From the NCBI GenBank assembly GCA_035610365.1, contig CM069439.1:558001-622000 (forward strand): 64,000 nt of DNA. Direction: 5' to 3'. Under the pieces are notes generated by a model. It searched no databases and was not told where the DNA came from. It saw only the letters and a program-made list of their open reading frames with translations. Below are positions 47,580 through 57,104 of the stretch, in pieces. The stretch's first letter is position 1; every line of letters begins with the position of its first letter. Origin of the DNA: Aquatica leii. Taxonomy: Eukaryota > Arthropoda > Insecta > Coleoptera > Lampyridae. The position numbers were made by a program, and so were the translations under genes.

Positions 47580-49461
47580 AGATTTAATAATGGACCGCCG
47601 GGATGAAAGCACTCAAAAGTTCAAAGTTGTACCTCCGAATTTTGATGGTAAAGTTCCATGGTCAACCTACTACAAGCAGTTTGAAGCCGCAGCTACAGCT
47701 AATGGTTGGAACAACAAGCAGAAAGCGACGTCTTTAATAGTGTCCTTACGTGGAGAAGCGCTTGGAATTTTACAAACTGTTCCGGACCACCTGCAAGAAA
47801 ATTACGAACTCTTAATATCACGATTAGAAATGAGATATGGGGATGCTCATCTTCAACAAGTATACCAGGCTCAAATTAAAAGTCGGGTTCAAAAAGCTGC
47901 CGAAAGTCTTCAAGAGTTTGAGGCTGACATCGCCAGACTAACACGGCTTGCGTATCCTACAGCGCCAGATACCTTCTTGGAGCAATTAGCTATTCAAACC
48001 TTCGTAGACGGCCTCCGAGACAGCGAAACACAGCAGACTCTCCGGTTAGCTCGACCGAAGACATTGGATGACGCTTTGGTGCATGCTTTGGAGTTTGAAG
48101 CAGCAAAACAAGCATCGCAACGAGATGGTCATAGACTATGCTGTGCTACAGAAGTACCCGCGCAGACACTGGAAAGCATCGAGGAGATAGCGCGACGAAT
48201 ACTTCGGGAAAGAGGAGTGACAGCTTTGAACTGCGATGAAATAGGCTATGTACGACGGCATCGTACCAAACCTAAAAAGAGGACTAGAAGAGCCCCCGAA
48301 AATTTGGAACGAGGCGAGCGAAAGAAACAAAAAGTAATCTCATCTAGTCAAACTCCGGAGGTTACAATCCAAATGGCATCGCCTAGAGAGCAATTGCATA
48401 GCATTTATCTCGATGGCAAGATCAATGGGAAAAGCGTCCAGTTACTGGTTGACACGGGAGCGACGAAGACCATCATTCGTCCTGACATCTTATTGGAAAA
48501 CGAGAAGACATCACCAGTAACAGTACGACTTCGAACAGCGACGGGCGACGAAATACCTACTCACGGACAAGTCAAAGTAACCATTGGTTTGGGAAATGGA
48601 GTACTCGACCATCAAGTACTGGTAGCCGACATCACGGAAGAAGTTATCCTGGGAATGGACGTGATAAAGAAGTATGGGTTCCATTTGGATATGAAGAACG
48701 ATGTCCTGAAGATCGACAATGAAGAAATTCCTTTTCATTCGTCAGAGAAGGCAGCCGTGCGAGTCTTATTGAGTGAAGACGTGACTCTGCCTGCAAGGAC
48801 TGAAAGTGTGGTGATGGCACGCCTGGATGGAAGTCTCCGGGAAGGCTACATACGCGCGATTGAACCAATGGAGGGCGGCCTAGTTGAAAAGGGACTACTC
48901 GTTGGCAGAACTTTAGTACGAGTAAAGAAGACGATGCCAGTAAGGATCTTAAACATCAACTCAGATCCTGTAACGCTGAAAAAGAAGACCGTGGTAGGCC
49001 AATGCACGCCAGTATCACAAATTGTGAGATGCGTGAAGTCGAACGAAGATACGTCGCCGAAAAAGTGTCCACAACATCTATTGGACATTCTTACCACCAA
49101 ATGCCAAAATCTCAGCCAAGACCAGCTGGCTAAAGTTAAAGTGTTGATCCAAGAGTACCAAGATGTGTTCGCGCTGGAGAGTGGCTCCAAAGGAAGAACT
49201 AACGTGGTGAAACATAAAATTAATACCGGAGACGCTCGGCCGATACGACAACATCCACGCAGACTTCCTTTGGCGAAAAGAGAAGAAGCCGAACAAATAA
49301 TTACGGATATGGAGAGAGAAGGCGTGATTGAACCTTCAAGTAGTCCATGGGCATCCCCAGTGGTACTCGTGAAGAAGAAAGATGGATCAACGAGGTTTTG
49401 CGTAGACTACAGGCAGCTAAACGACGTGACCAAAGGACAGCTACCCTTTACCCAGAATTGA
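47545..49461 (+). CDS. Gag capsid - protease - start of reverse transcriptase
   Basis: The first ATG in this frame is 47545. A retrotransposon-gag capsid region follows ([52 protein letters not shown]). At 48223-48264 is a decayed zinc knuckle with exact C-x2-C-x4-H-x4-C spacing but Ala, Cys, Tyr, Arg at the four positions, so three ligands are lost. A basic stretch ([11 protein letters not shown]) follows. The aspartic protease has [13 protein letters not shown] with the catalytic Asp at 48451 and VILGMDV as its second motif. RT begins near 49200 ([45 protein letters not shown]). The frame is lost near 49431-49436 and ends at a stop at 49459-49461. Confidence 0.9.
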   Translation: MNYHGEGSVTSEDLIMDRRDESTQKFKVVPPNFDGKVPWSTYYKQFEAAATANGWNNKQKATSLIVSLRGEALGILQTVPDHLQENYELLISRLEMRYGDAHLQQVYQAQIKSRVQKAAESLQEFEADIARLTRLAYPTAPDTFLEQLAIQTFVDGLRDSETQQTLRLARPKTLDDALVHALEFEAAKQASQRDGHRLCCATEVPAQTLESIEEIARRILRERGVTALNCDEIGYVRRHRTKPKKRTRRAPENLERGERKKQKVISSSQTPEVTIQMASPREQLHSIYLDGKINGKSVQLLVDTGATKTIIRPDILLENEKTSPVTVRLRTATGDEIPTHGQVKVTIGLGNGVLDHQVLVADITEEVILGMDVIKKYGFHLDMKNDVLKIDNEEIPFHSSEKAAVRVLLSEDVTLPARTESVVMARLDGSLREGYIRAIEPMEGGLVEKGLLVGRTLVRVKKTMPVRILNINSDPVTLKKKTVVGQCTPVSQIVRCVKSNEDTSPKKCPQHLLDILTTKCQNLSQDQLAKVKVLIQEYQDVFALESGSKGRTNVVKHKINTGDARPIRQHPRRLPLAKREEAEQIITDMEREGVIEPSSSPWASPVVLVKKKDGSTRFCVDYRQLNDVTKGQLPFTQN

Positions 49462-49569
49462 CGATACGCTAGACACCCTGTCAGGATCCCAGTGGTTTTC
49501 TACGTTAGATTTAAAGAGTGGATACTGGCAGGTAGAATTAGAACCCAAGGATCGTGAAAAAACAGCTTT
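49436..49569 (+). pseudogene. RT segment displaced into another frame
   Basis: Between the two larger pol ORFs the RT homology continues in a third frame for about 44 codons ([33 protein letters not shown]). This contains the first catalytic Asp motif of RT (LDLKSGYW). The flanking breaks, one beside an A-run near 49431-49436 and one near 49567-49571, cancel out, so the downstream pol frame is the same as the upstream one. A programmed shift is unlikely because neither site has a slippery heptamer and two opposite events would be needed. Confidence 0.8.
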
Positions 49570-52053
49570 ACGATCGGAACTGGTTTGTGGCAGTTCACCG
49601 TAATGCCCTTCGGCCTGTGTAACGCTCCTGCAACGTTCGAGCGTTTGATGGAGACCATCTTGCGCGGATTGTCTTGGAAGACGTGTTTGGTTTACCTGGA
49701 CGACGTGATCGTGGTTGGAAGGTCGTTTGAAGAGCACTTGAACAACTTGAAGGAAGTGTTCCAGAGATTACGTGGGGCTAACCTCAAACTGAGCCCAAAG
49801 AAGTGCCACGTATTTAAGAAGGAAGTCCAATACCTTGGCCACGTCGTATCTAGAGATGGAGTAAGGGCTGACCCAGACAAAATCCGAGCAGTGCAAGCAT
49901 GGCCAAGACCGATCGACAAACATCAGGTCCGAAGTTTCCTTGGGTTGTGCACTTATTATAGAAGATTTGTACCCGGATTTGCCAATATTGCCAAACCATT
50001 GACAAAATTAACCGAAGAAAAAGCAGAATTTAGATGGAATGAAGACTGTGAAAATTCTTTTAATCAACTAAAACAGACCCTAGTCACTTCGCCGATTTTG
50101 AGTTATCCACGAGAAGATGGAAAGTTTGTTTTGGATACCGACGCAAGCAATATGGCCATAGGCGCGGTCCTTTCGCAGGTTCAAGATGGACAAGAAAAAG
50201 TTATCGCGTACTTTAGCAAGGTTTTGTCCAGGCCAGAAAGGAATTATTGCGTGACTAGGAGGGAGTTGTTAGCAGTCGTTAAGTCCATCGAACATTTCTA
50301 CAAGTATTTGTATGGACGAAAATTTTTACTGAGAACAGATCACGCCGCTTTAAAATGGCTACTGCAGTTCCGTAACCCAGAAGGACAAGTGGCAAGATGG
50401 ATCGAGAGACTGCAAGAGTATGACTACGACACAGAACACCGTGCCGGAAGCAGTCATCGGAACGCTGATGCCTTGTCTAGAAGACCATGTCCGGCGGACT
50501 GCAGCCATTGTTCGCGACTGGAAGAAAAAGTCGAATGCCTCCGGAGAACTGCTATGGTTGATGATGAGTGGGAACCTGAGCAGTTACGTCGCGAACAAGA
50601 AGACGATCCTGAAATAAGACTACTCCTGGACTGGAAAGAAAGCGGCCGACGACCAACCTGGGAAGAAGTGAGTGCTTTGGGCAAAAATATCAAAGCGTAC
50701 TGGGCGCAGTGGGACTCCTTGATAGTAGAAGACGGTCTTCTTAAGCGATACCTAGAAAGTGCCGAGGGCACGGGAAACAGACTACAGCTGGTAGTGCCGA
50801 AGAGCAGGGTGACCGAAGTGTTGAAGCACCTCCACGATGGGACATCAGGAGGACACTTTGGCATTAAGAAGACGTTGGGTAAAGTGCGAGAACGATTCTA
50901 CTGGATGAACTGCAAAGAGGACGTCATGAAATGGTGCCGTAAATGCATAGTCTGCGCTTCAGGAAATGGTCCAGCGAGAAAGCGCAAAGCACCCATGAAA
51001 CAATACAACGTAGGAAGCCCTTTGGAAAGAGTAGCGATTGACATCGCAGGGCCGTTCCCAGAATCCGATTCGGGAAATAAATACATCTTGGTGGCGATGG
51101 ATTATTTCACGAAATGGACGGAGGCTTACGCCATACCCAATCAGGAAGCAGCTACAGTCGCAGACGTATTAGTAAAGGAGTTTTTCTGCCGGTTTGGAGT
51201 TCCGTTGGAATTACACTCCGATCAAGGCCGCAATTTTGAGTCTGGGCTGTTTCAAGAAGTTTGCCGACTGTTAGGAATTAAAAAGACTAGGACAACGCCT
51301 CTCCATCCTCAGTCTGATGGCATGGTTGAACGGATGAATCGAACAATGGGCAAGTACTTAGCCAAGGTAGTGTCCGAACATCAAAGAGACTGGGATCAGT
51401 ACTTGCACCTCTTCTTAATGGCGTACCGATCATCCGTTCACGAAAGCACAGGCCAAACACCATCCTGTGTCATGCTCGGTCGTGAGATAAGATTACCATG
51501 CGATCTTCAATTTGGACGAAGACCGGAAGAAGAAGTCGCTGGAGAAGATTACGTCAGCAAGCTGGCAAAGAGGCTAGATGAAGTACATGAAGAGGTTCGT
51601 AAAAACACACAAATTGCCAGCGACAGGATGAAAACAAGATATGACGTCAAGGCGCAAAATGGTGGGTTTCAACCTGGCGATATGGTTTGGTTGTATAACC
51701 CTCAAAGGAGACGTGGTTTGTCGCCGAAGCTGCAAAGGCAATGGGAGGGCCCCTATGAAGTCGTGCAGCGTATTAACGACGTTATATACCGCATCCGAAA
51801 ACCGCCCAGAGGCAAGCCAAAAGTGGTCCACGTCGATCGTCTAGCCCCGTTTGCTGGCGATAACCACAATCCGCAAGTTCAGGTCCGAACCAGAGTAATA
51901 AGTAGCAGAACCAGGAATCCAATCGAAGAAATGGAGTTCGAAAAGTTTATGAACTTATACGGAGGTTCTGGAAAAGCTAGGTTCGGAGTTACCACCGAGG
52001 AACAACAAGACCTGTTCCAGACACAAAAGATTACGCCATCGCACATTGCGTGA
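49570..52053 (+). CDS. Pol: reverse transcriptase palm/thumb, RNase H, integrase
   Basis: Homology resumes in this frame after the second break; no genuine start codon is implied. The RT catalytic box YLDD is at 49693-49704. RNase H starts near 50120 (FVLDTDASNMAIGAVLSQ) and ends in HRNADALSRRP. Integrase has an HHCC zinc-binding domain (50827-50961) and a perfect D, D-35-E core: Asp at 51040, Asp at 51220, Glu at 51328. A GPY/F module starts at 51742 (WEGPYEVVQRI). The last 36 residues (from about 51946) are not integrase. They end QQDLFQTQ, the first strand of a macrodomain, before the frame is lost and a stop follows at 52051-52053. Confidence 0.95.
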   Translation, partial: TIGTGLWQFTVMPFGLCNAPATFERLMETILRGLSWKTCLVYLDDVIVVGRSFEEHLNNLKEVFQRLRGANLKLSPKKCHVFKKEVQYLGHVVSRDGVRADPDKIRAVQAWPRPIDKHQVRSFLGLCTYYRRFVPGFANIAKPLTKLTEEKAEFRWNEDCENSFNQLKQTLVTSPILSYPREDGKFVLDTDASNMAIGAVLSQVQDGQEKVIAYFSKVLSRPERNYCVTRRELLAVVKSIEHFYKYLYGRKFLLRTDHAALKWLLQFRNPEGQVARWIERLQEYDYDTEHRAGSSHRNADALSRRPCPADCSHCSRLEEKVECLRRTAMVDDEWEPEQLRREQEDDPEIRLLLDWKESGRRPTWEEVSALGKNIKAYWAQWDSLIVEDGLLKRYLESAEGTGNRLQLVVPKSRVTEVLKHLHDGTSGGHFGIKKTLGKVRERFYWMNCKEDVMKWCRKCIVCASGNGPARKRKAPMKQYNVGSPLERVAIDIAGPFPESDSGNKYILVAMDYFTKWTEAYAIPNQEAATVADVLVKEFFCRFGVPLELHSDQGRNFESGLFQEVCRLLGIKKTRTTPLHPQSDGMVERMNRTMGKYLAKVVSEHQRDWDQYLHLFLMAYRSSVHESTGQTPSCVMLGREIRLPCDLQFGRRPEEEVAGEDYVSKLAKRLDEVHEEVRKNTQIASDRMKTRYDVKAQNGGFQPGDMVWLYNPQRRRGLSPKLQRQWEGPYEVVQRINDVIYRIRKPPRGKPKVVHVDRLAPFAGDNHNPQVQVRTRVISSRTRNPIEEMEFEKFMNLYGGSGKARFGVTTEEQQDLFQTQKITPSHIA

Positions 52054-52625
52054 GCGAGGAGCTTGACATGTCCAAAGGGGTTGCAGTCGTGTTTAAAAAG
52101 AAATTTGGACAGCTAGATGAATTACGAAGACAGCAACCGGCAGTCGGAAAGGTTTTAGGACTACGTGGTGACGGACGCTTCGTTTTCTATCTGGTCACCA
52201 AGAAATACTCACGTGTCAAGCCGTTATACAAAGATCTGTGGCAAACATTATGGAGTCTCAAGAGACAAATGGAGTTCCATCATGTTAAGAAATTGGCAGT
52301 ACCCAAGCTTGGTTGTGGCTTAGACCAATTGAATTGGAGGACAGTTCGAAACATGTTGGAGGTCGTCTTCCGAGGAACAGGCGTTCAAGTGTTGGTCTGT
52401 AGTTACCAACCGAGGAGAGTATTGGGTCAGGAAAAGTCCATTGACTGTTACTTCTATGGTCAAGGAAGTTGCCGAAATGGAGGAAGCTGCCGCTATCGCC
52501 ACGATCCCTTTTACCGGTGTCACATCCAGTCTCCTGTTCTGGGACAGAACAGTCCTAAGAAGGGGGCAGTGAAACGTCCGAGAAATTACTTGCAAATGCA
52601 AGAGCCTTCTAGAACTGTTATCTAG
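52029..52625 (+). CDS. OARD1/TARG1-like macrodomain fused to CCCH zinc finger
   Basis: In the -1 frame relative to pol, DYAIAHCVSEELDMSKGVAV opens a macrodomain of the OARD1 (TARG1, C6orf130) type. It has VFKKKFG, GDGRFVFYLVTKK, KPLYKDLWQTL and LAVPKLGCGLDQLNW. The Lys of VTKK and the Asp of GCGLD correspond to Lys84 and Asp125, the catalytic pair of human OARD1, which removes ADP-ribose from acidic residues. It is followed by a CCCH finger with C-x7-C-x5-C-x3-H spacing (CYFYGQGSC to CRYRH, about 52446-52502). The last 18 codons lie in the 3' LTR and the stop is at 52623-52625. There is no AUG near the start (the first is at 52068, inside the domain), so expression as a pol fusion is likely. 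A host-gene capture is inferred. Confidence 0.9.
   Translation, partial: DYAIAHCVSEELDMSKGVAVVFKKKFGQLDELRRQQPAVGKVLGLRGDGRFVFYLVTKKYSRVKPLYKDLWQTLWSLKRQMEFHHVKKLAVPKLGCGLDQLNWRTVRNMLEVVFRGTGVQVLVCSYQPRRVLGQEKSIDCYFYGQGSCRNGGSCRYRHDPFYRCHIQSPVLGQNSPKKGAVKRPRNYLQMQEPSRTVI
52557..52569 (+). other. Polypurine tract
   Basis: AAGAAGGGGGCAG lies immediately before the 3' LTR and would prime plus-strand synthesis. It is also translated within the macrodomain/CCCH frame. Confidence 0.8.
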
Positions 52626-53025
52626 TTTCTAGAAAATATAGCGAAAAGTGAGGAACGATCGAGAAGAATTCGCTGATGTCTATAAAAGCCGAAGATGGAA
52701 ATCGTAGGTCAGTTATTGCTGGAATGTGAATGCATGCAGTATTAAATAAATAAGCAAGTGAAGATAAATAAGTGATTAGCACGTGCGGAGTTTTAAATAA
52801 ATCGAGTGAACGTGACTATCAGCTGTGAAATCCGAGGACGTTATCTTATCTCGTGTTAGTTATCTTAAGTGTTATACAACGGTGATACATAAATTATAGT
52901 GTAAGTGTTTTTATTATTAGATTTAATTAGTTCCGTTGATTTAAAAGTATACATATTTCTATAATAAGTAAACGTAGTTTTAGTCGTTATAAATAAATTA
53001 GTTTTTAATAAATAGATACGTAACA
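52570..53025 (+). repeat. 3' LTR
   Basis: Begins TGAAACGTCC and ends GTAACA, and appears identical to 46410-46865. It supplies the last codons and stop of the upstream ORF. Confidence 0.95.
53007..53012 (+). terminator. Possible polyadenylation signal in the 3' LTR
   Basis: AATAAA lies 14 nt before the LTR end. Another AATAAA is at 52745, about 35 nt after the predicted R start, and is an alternative. Confidence 0.4.
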
Positions 53026-53029
53026 ATAT
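53026..53029. repeat. Target-site duplication, right (ATAT)
   Basis: Pairs with ATAT at 46406-46409. Confidence 0.8.
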
Positions 53030-53531
53030 AAAATAGTAAGCTATAACTTTTAGGGTGCATTATATTAAATGATAAAACCCAATAAGTTTAACTTCTTTTA
53101 CAAAATCATTAATAATATATTCTTTAGAAACACATTTATATTAGAAAAACTTACAATTCCTTCTGAAGTTTTTAATAAAAAAGAAATATTTAATGAATGT
53201 TAAGAGATTACTGTATTTTGCTTAAATAAATTGAAATTAAAAAAGAATATCAATTTTATTCAAATATATTTACTTAACGAAAGTACTGCGTAACATTACA
53301 GAAAATTATACTTTCTTTTGTTCACGACTAGAAAAATTTGTGTGCGCTTCACATCACGCATAATACAGAACTAAATTGTTGATTAAATGCATGACTTTTT
53401 ATAATTCACACTATAGACTAGTTGACGCAGGTATCGGCTCTATTGCGCTGACCTCCTGACGTTGTTCAGAAACCCCTAAATCAATTTTAATTTTTCACGG
53501 CCCCCTTAAATGATTTTGGAGACCCTTGGAA
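53030..53531. other. Presumed 5' noncoding part of the hAT element
   Basis: With the LTR element removed, this would join the DNA upstream of the hAT transposase at 46350. No coding signal is visible. Confidence 0.4.
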
Positions 53532-53560
53532 GTCCGTAGGGACCACTTTGGAAATCACTG
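53532..53560 (-). repeat. hAT-type terminal inverted repeat
   Basis: The reverse complement reads CAGTGATTTCCAAAGTGGTC, with CCTACGGAC following, closely resembling the ends of ZBED/hAT elements (CAGTG-TT-TCAAA). Its outward direction fits the minus-strand hAT transposase at 45573-46350. Confidence 0.55.
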
Positions 53561-53599
53561 ATTCAGAAAAATGTATTTCTCTTATTTGTAATTTGCTTT

Positions 53600-54880
53600 T
53601 CTGTAATTGTTTCTGGATATTTACACATTGTCTACGGAATCTAATATTTCACTTCTTGCTGCTGAAATCTTCATAAATAATATTAAAAATAAAATCGTTT
53701 TTATTCTTTTTTTTCTAATATGATTAGTTTTTGGATTAGATTAGTTGATGATTGCATTGTTTTCTTTAATGGTTTCTTAGATGATTTAGATAATTTTAAT
53801 TAATTCTATTCATTCTAATATTCATTTTACTTATGAAATTGAATGTAACAATTTTCTTTTTTATTTAAAACTTCTTTTATGAGATAATGAACAATTTAGT
53901 TTTAAAATCTATCATAAACCCACTTATTGCTTAATTTTTTTTTTATTCTTATCATCGTTATAATCATAAAATTGCTTCTTTAATTTAATTAAAATTTTTT
54001 TTGTTCTTTATTTAATCATCTCTTTTCTATTCCTCGTTGTACGTCTAGCTTTAATAAAGAATTTATTACAATTAAGCATTTAGCTTATAATAATGGTTAC
54101 CTTTTTTATATTTTAAACAATGTTTTTGATAGAGTTTTTTTATACCATTTCGTTAAAGAAAATTTTCAAAATAATCGGCTAATACTACTTATCTATCGCT
54201 CTATACCTAATGCTAATTTCTTAATTTTCTTTTACGTTTAATATTTTTATTTCTTTTTCTACTAATCAGAAATATTTTATTGTTAATAATATAGATTCTG
54301 TTTCTTCTGTAGATAAATCTGGTGTGTATAAAATTTATTGATTTTCTTGCAATTATTCTTATGTAGGACAAACTAGTAGCAAGTTCTAAACAAGATTAAA
54401 AAAACTTATTTATTTTATTAAAAGGTATTTACATTATGGTATATCAAACACTTGTTCTTTTGCTAATCATATTTTATTTGTCGTTCATTCTTTTCTTTCT
54501 GACCTTAATGTTAAATGTTTTCATTTTTGCTCAGATAATTGTCTTAATGAAATTCTTGATTTAAACAATTCTTCTCTTCTTAATAATAAATTTTAATTTG
54601 TTTCTTTTTTATCTTATTTCATTTTTTTATTTTTCATTTCATATCATTTATGGCTGTGTATTTAATGTTAGTTTCAATTTAAATTTTTTAACTTTTGACT
54701 TTTGTCATTTACTTTTTATAATCTTATAATGACTTTTAAATTTTTAATTATTTTTGTTAATTCATTTGTTTTTAGTTTGACAATGACGATTTAGATTGTT
54801 GAAACTAGTCTCTTGTGTAATTATAATAAATAATTATCATATTATCTGCTGTGGATTGACTTAACAAAAATATCAAATGT
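53600..54880 (+). mobile_element. Penelope-like element, copy 2
   Basis: Plus-strand counterpart of 44500-45572 with more stops. LLAAEIFINNIKNKI near 53658 is part of the RT. VDDCIVFFNGFLDDL near 53739 is the RT box with its first residue lost. SGVYKIY and then YVGQTSSKF near 54320-54385 are the GIY-YIG domain. CLNEILDLNNSSLLNNKF near 54540 matches the C-terminus of copy 1. The 3' region (54650-54880) aligns with 44500-44780 in reverse complement. It extends about 100 nt further 5' than copy 1. Confidence 0.8.
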
Positions 54881-56277
54881 TATAGTTTATTATAAAAATA
54901 TAAGTATTAAATTTATTGTTATTGAACAGTTAAACTGCAGTGGGATTTGTAATACGAATAAATATCAAACTCATTTTTGTGTACGAAATAATAAATTTTG
55001 ATTGTGAAATTGGCTGTCAGAACAAAATAATATGTTTCAAGACAATTTGAATAAAAAAATTCTTTATTTTATATTAATAAAGGTATTTTTTCTTCTGATT
55101 ATGTTTTTCTTTAAGCAAAAATTTAGAGGTAGGTTTACTTATCTACCGTTATTGTCAATCACTTATATATTTGCGAAAATAAATAAATTTATACTCTTAA
55201 TATTAAGCCGTATTCTTAAAAAAAGACTCATATAAAAATTGTAAAGAATACAATACGTTTTTATAGAAAGAATCGTTAACTTTTACTTCTGTATACCAAG
55301 AGTGCATTTAATCATACGCCCTTCTGTTTTACGTCTAAAATTATTTATTCTATTTTAAACATTCAAATTCTTTTAAAAAAACAATTGTTATGCTGTTTAT
55401 TTTATTAAAACGGGAAAACAACGTGTCGTGATGAAATAATTATCTAAAACTAGAGTTTATTAAAACTACTGTATTCATAAGCACTAATAAAAACAATCAC
55501 ATGCCTTTCAAAAAGTAGAAAGATTAGACTACTTAAGAGGGTTCTACCCAGACCCAATTGACCACGAGGAACACCCGAAAACAACAGCAGTCATATAATA
55601 GCCGCGGAAACCTGAAAAACAACATTAAACTATTTGTTTTTACAAAATATGCTTTCTACTTAGATTGTTCATTCCGTGAATAATAATAATTTTTAACGGC
55701 GTAACCGAATACTCACAAATATTTATATAGTGACTCTTCCTACTTTTCCATGTAAACTTTATCCTTGACTATGAGATTTTGAGGTTGTTTATTTGCTCTT
55801 TGTGTTCTACGACTAAAATCCTGGAAGATGCGCTTACGACTGATCGACAGTCAACCGATGATGTTGAGTTCATTCAGAATTGTAACATTACTCTTAGAAT
55901 TTTTAAATTATCCAAAAAATAGTAGTTAGGAATTTATTTTGTTGTATAGTAGTCAAAAATAAATTGGAAAAGTTTTAGCGTCCCATCTAGAATCAACTAC
56001 TAGTGGAAATATTGTTAAAAAATAGTATTTGTGTTTATATTTATAATTGGCAACATCTTTTTCTTTCAAGTGCTTGTCGATTCCAATACTATAATGTTTA
56101 TTCAAATTAACTAATATAATACAGAATTTTTACGTGATTAAGAAACATATCTTAATGGAAAGCTTTGATACGATGACAAACACAGCAAGTTTTAAAAAAA
56201 GTTTTTAAAAAATGTTTTTTCTATAAGAGTTGATTTACCACACATGACAACGAAATTGACTTTTATTAAAATGTATA
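54881..56277. other. AT-rich sequence, nothing recognised
   Basis: The ORF at 55032-55235 is a hydrophobic AT-driven frame. No repeats or motifs were noticed. Confidence 0.5.
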
Positions 56278-56350
56278 TACAGTGCACGCCGCTCACATTA
56301 AGACTATTTTGATAACAAAAACCGAATAATAACAAAATCCGATATTCGAC
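56278..56350 (+). repeat. Pogo/Tigger-like terminal repeat fragment, copy 2
   Basis: TACAGTGCACGCCGCT followed by TTTTGATAACAAAAACCGAA and TAATAACAA, matching 7293-7375. No transposase follows. Confidence 0.5.
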
Positions 56351-56407
56351 TAAAACAAATACATATTTAATGATTAGAACGAATAAATATTAGTAAACGA
56401 ATTATTA

Positions 56408-56815
56408 ATAAATCTACGGCTAAACGCCATCTCGTAAAAACGGAGCTACGTACAAGGTAATCCACATGTAAGAAACTATGAAGTTGTTAGTTAGATAGTA
56501 AATATTACAACCGCAAATTTCAAAAAATCTATTTGAATTATACGCGGCATAATATTTCTAACTGTACTCCGCAAGTGCAAAAATTTGTTTATATAATTGC
56601 AGAAATTTTGATTAGACCAGTAGACACCTGTTTTGTTCTATTTGGACTCTTCAGCACTGGAATACTTTAATGCAGTTTTTACAACCATATAAAACAAATT
56701 GCCATAGTTTTATCCGATTCGGTTGTTAAATTGATTAATAAATCTGAGGCTGAATGCCATCTCGTAGAGACGGAACTACGAGTTAATCCACATGTAGGAA
56801 ACTATGAAATTGTAT
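56408..56815 (+). repeat. Direct repeat pair of about 90 bp
   Basis: AATAAATCTACGGCTAAACG with CCATCTCGTA and AATCCACATGTA (56408-56500) recurs as AATAAATCTGAGGCTGAATG with the same following blocks (about 56730-56815). The second copy is open in one frame (ECHLVETELRVNPHVGNYE). Its identity is unknown. Confidence 0.55.
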
Positions 56816-57104
56816 TGACCAGTAAAAAGATAACTTTTGACAATTTATTTTATGTGCAAGACAATTGTCTACTAAAAGTGCAATTTTCTGATTTATAGTA
56901 TTGTCTATTTTAATAACCATTTATTATCCACGCATTTGCATTTGACTAGTTTAATAATTCAAAATTCGGCCCTGTAATTGCAACAAAATTGGTTAACAAT
57001 TCTGCAATTATAACTCATAAACTTTACCCGTTTGCAGTTTACCTCACTGACTCCAAGACAAAGCTTGCGGCGTTCCCTCTATAGGCGCAACAAGCAAAGC
57101 AGAG

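Larger units (their letters stand above)
46410..53025 (+). mobile_element. Ty3/gypsy LTR retrotransposon encoding a macrodomain and CCCH zinc finger
   Basis: This 6616-bp element has 456-bp LTRs that appear identical by eye, a 4-bp ATAT duplication, a primer-binding site, a polypurine tract and genes in the order coiled-coil ORF, gag, protease, RT, RNase H, integrase, then an OARD1-like macrodomain and a CCCH finger. RT-RH-IN order and a GPY/F module place it in Ty3/gypsy (Metaviridae). It has no env. Its coding G+C is well above the flanks. Identical LTRs imply a recent insertion, yet the coding region contains several frame changes (between coiled coil and gag, twice within RT, and between pol and macrodomain). 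Confidence 0.97.

Noticed and set aside
49431..49571. The two frame changes in RT as a programmed frameshift
   Set aside because: Neither site has a recognisable slippery heptamer or pseudoknot context, the shifts are opposite in effect, and they fall inside the RT core where no known element shifts frame.
48136..51831. Minus-strand ORFs of 60-136 codons across the retrotransposon
   Set aside because: They lie opposite strongly supported gag/pol coding sequence and show no domains. They are shadows.
46410..53025. A retroviral envelope gene in the intact LTR element
   Set aside because: The only ORF after pol is the macrodomain/CCCH frame. It has no signal peptide and no membrane segment.
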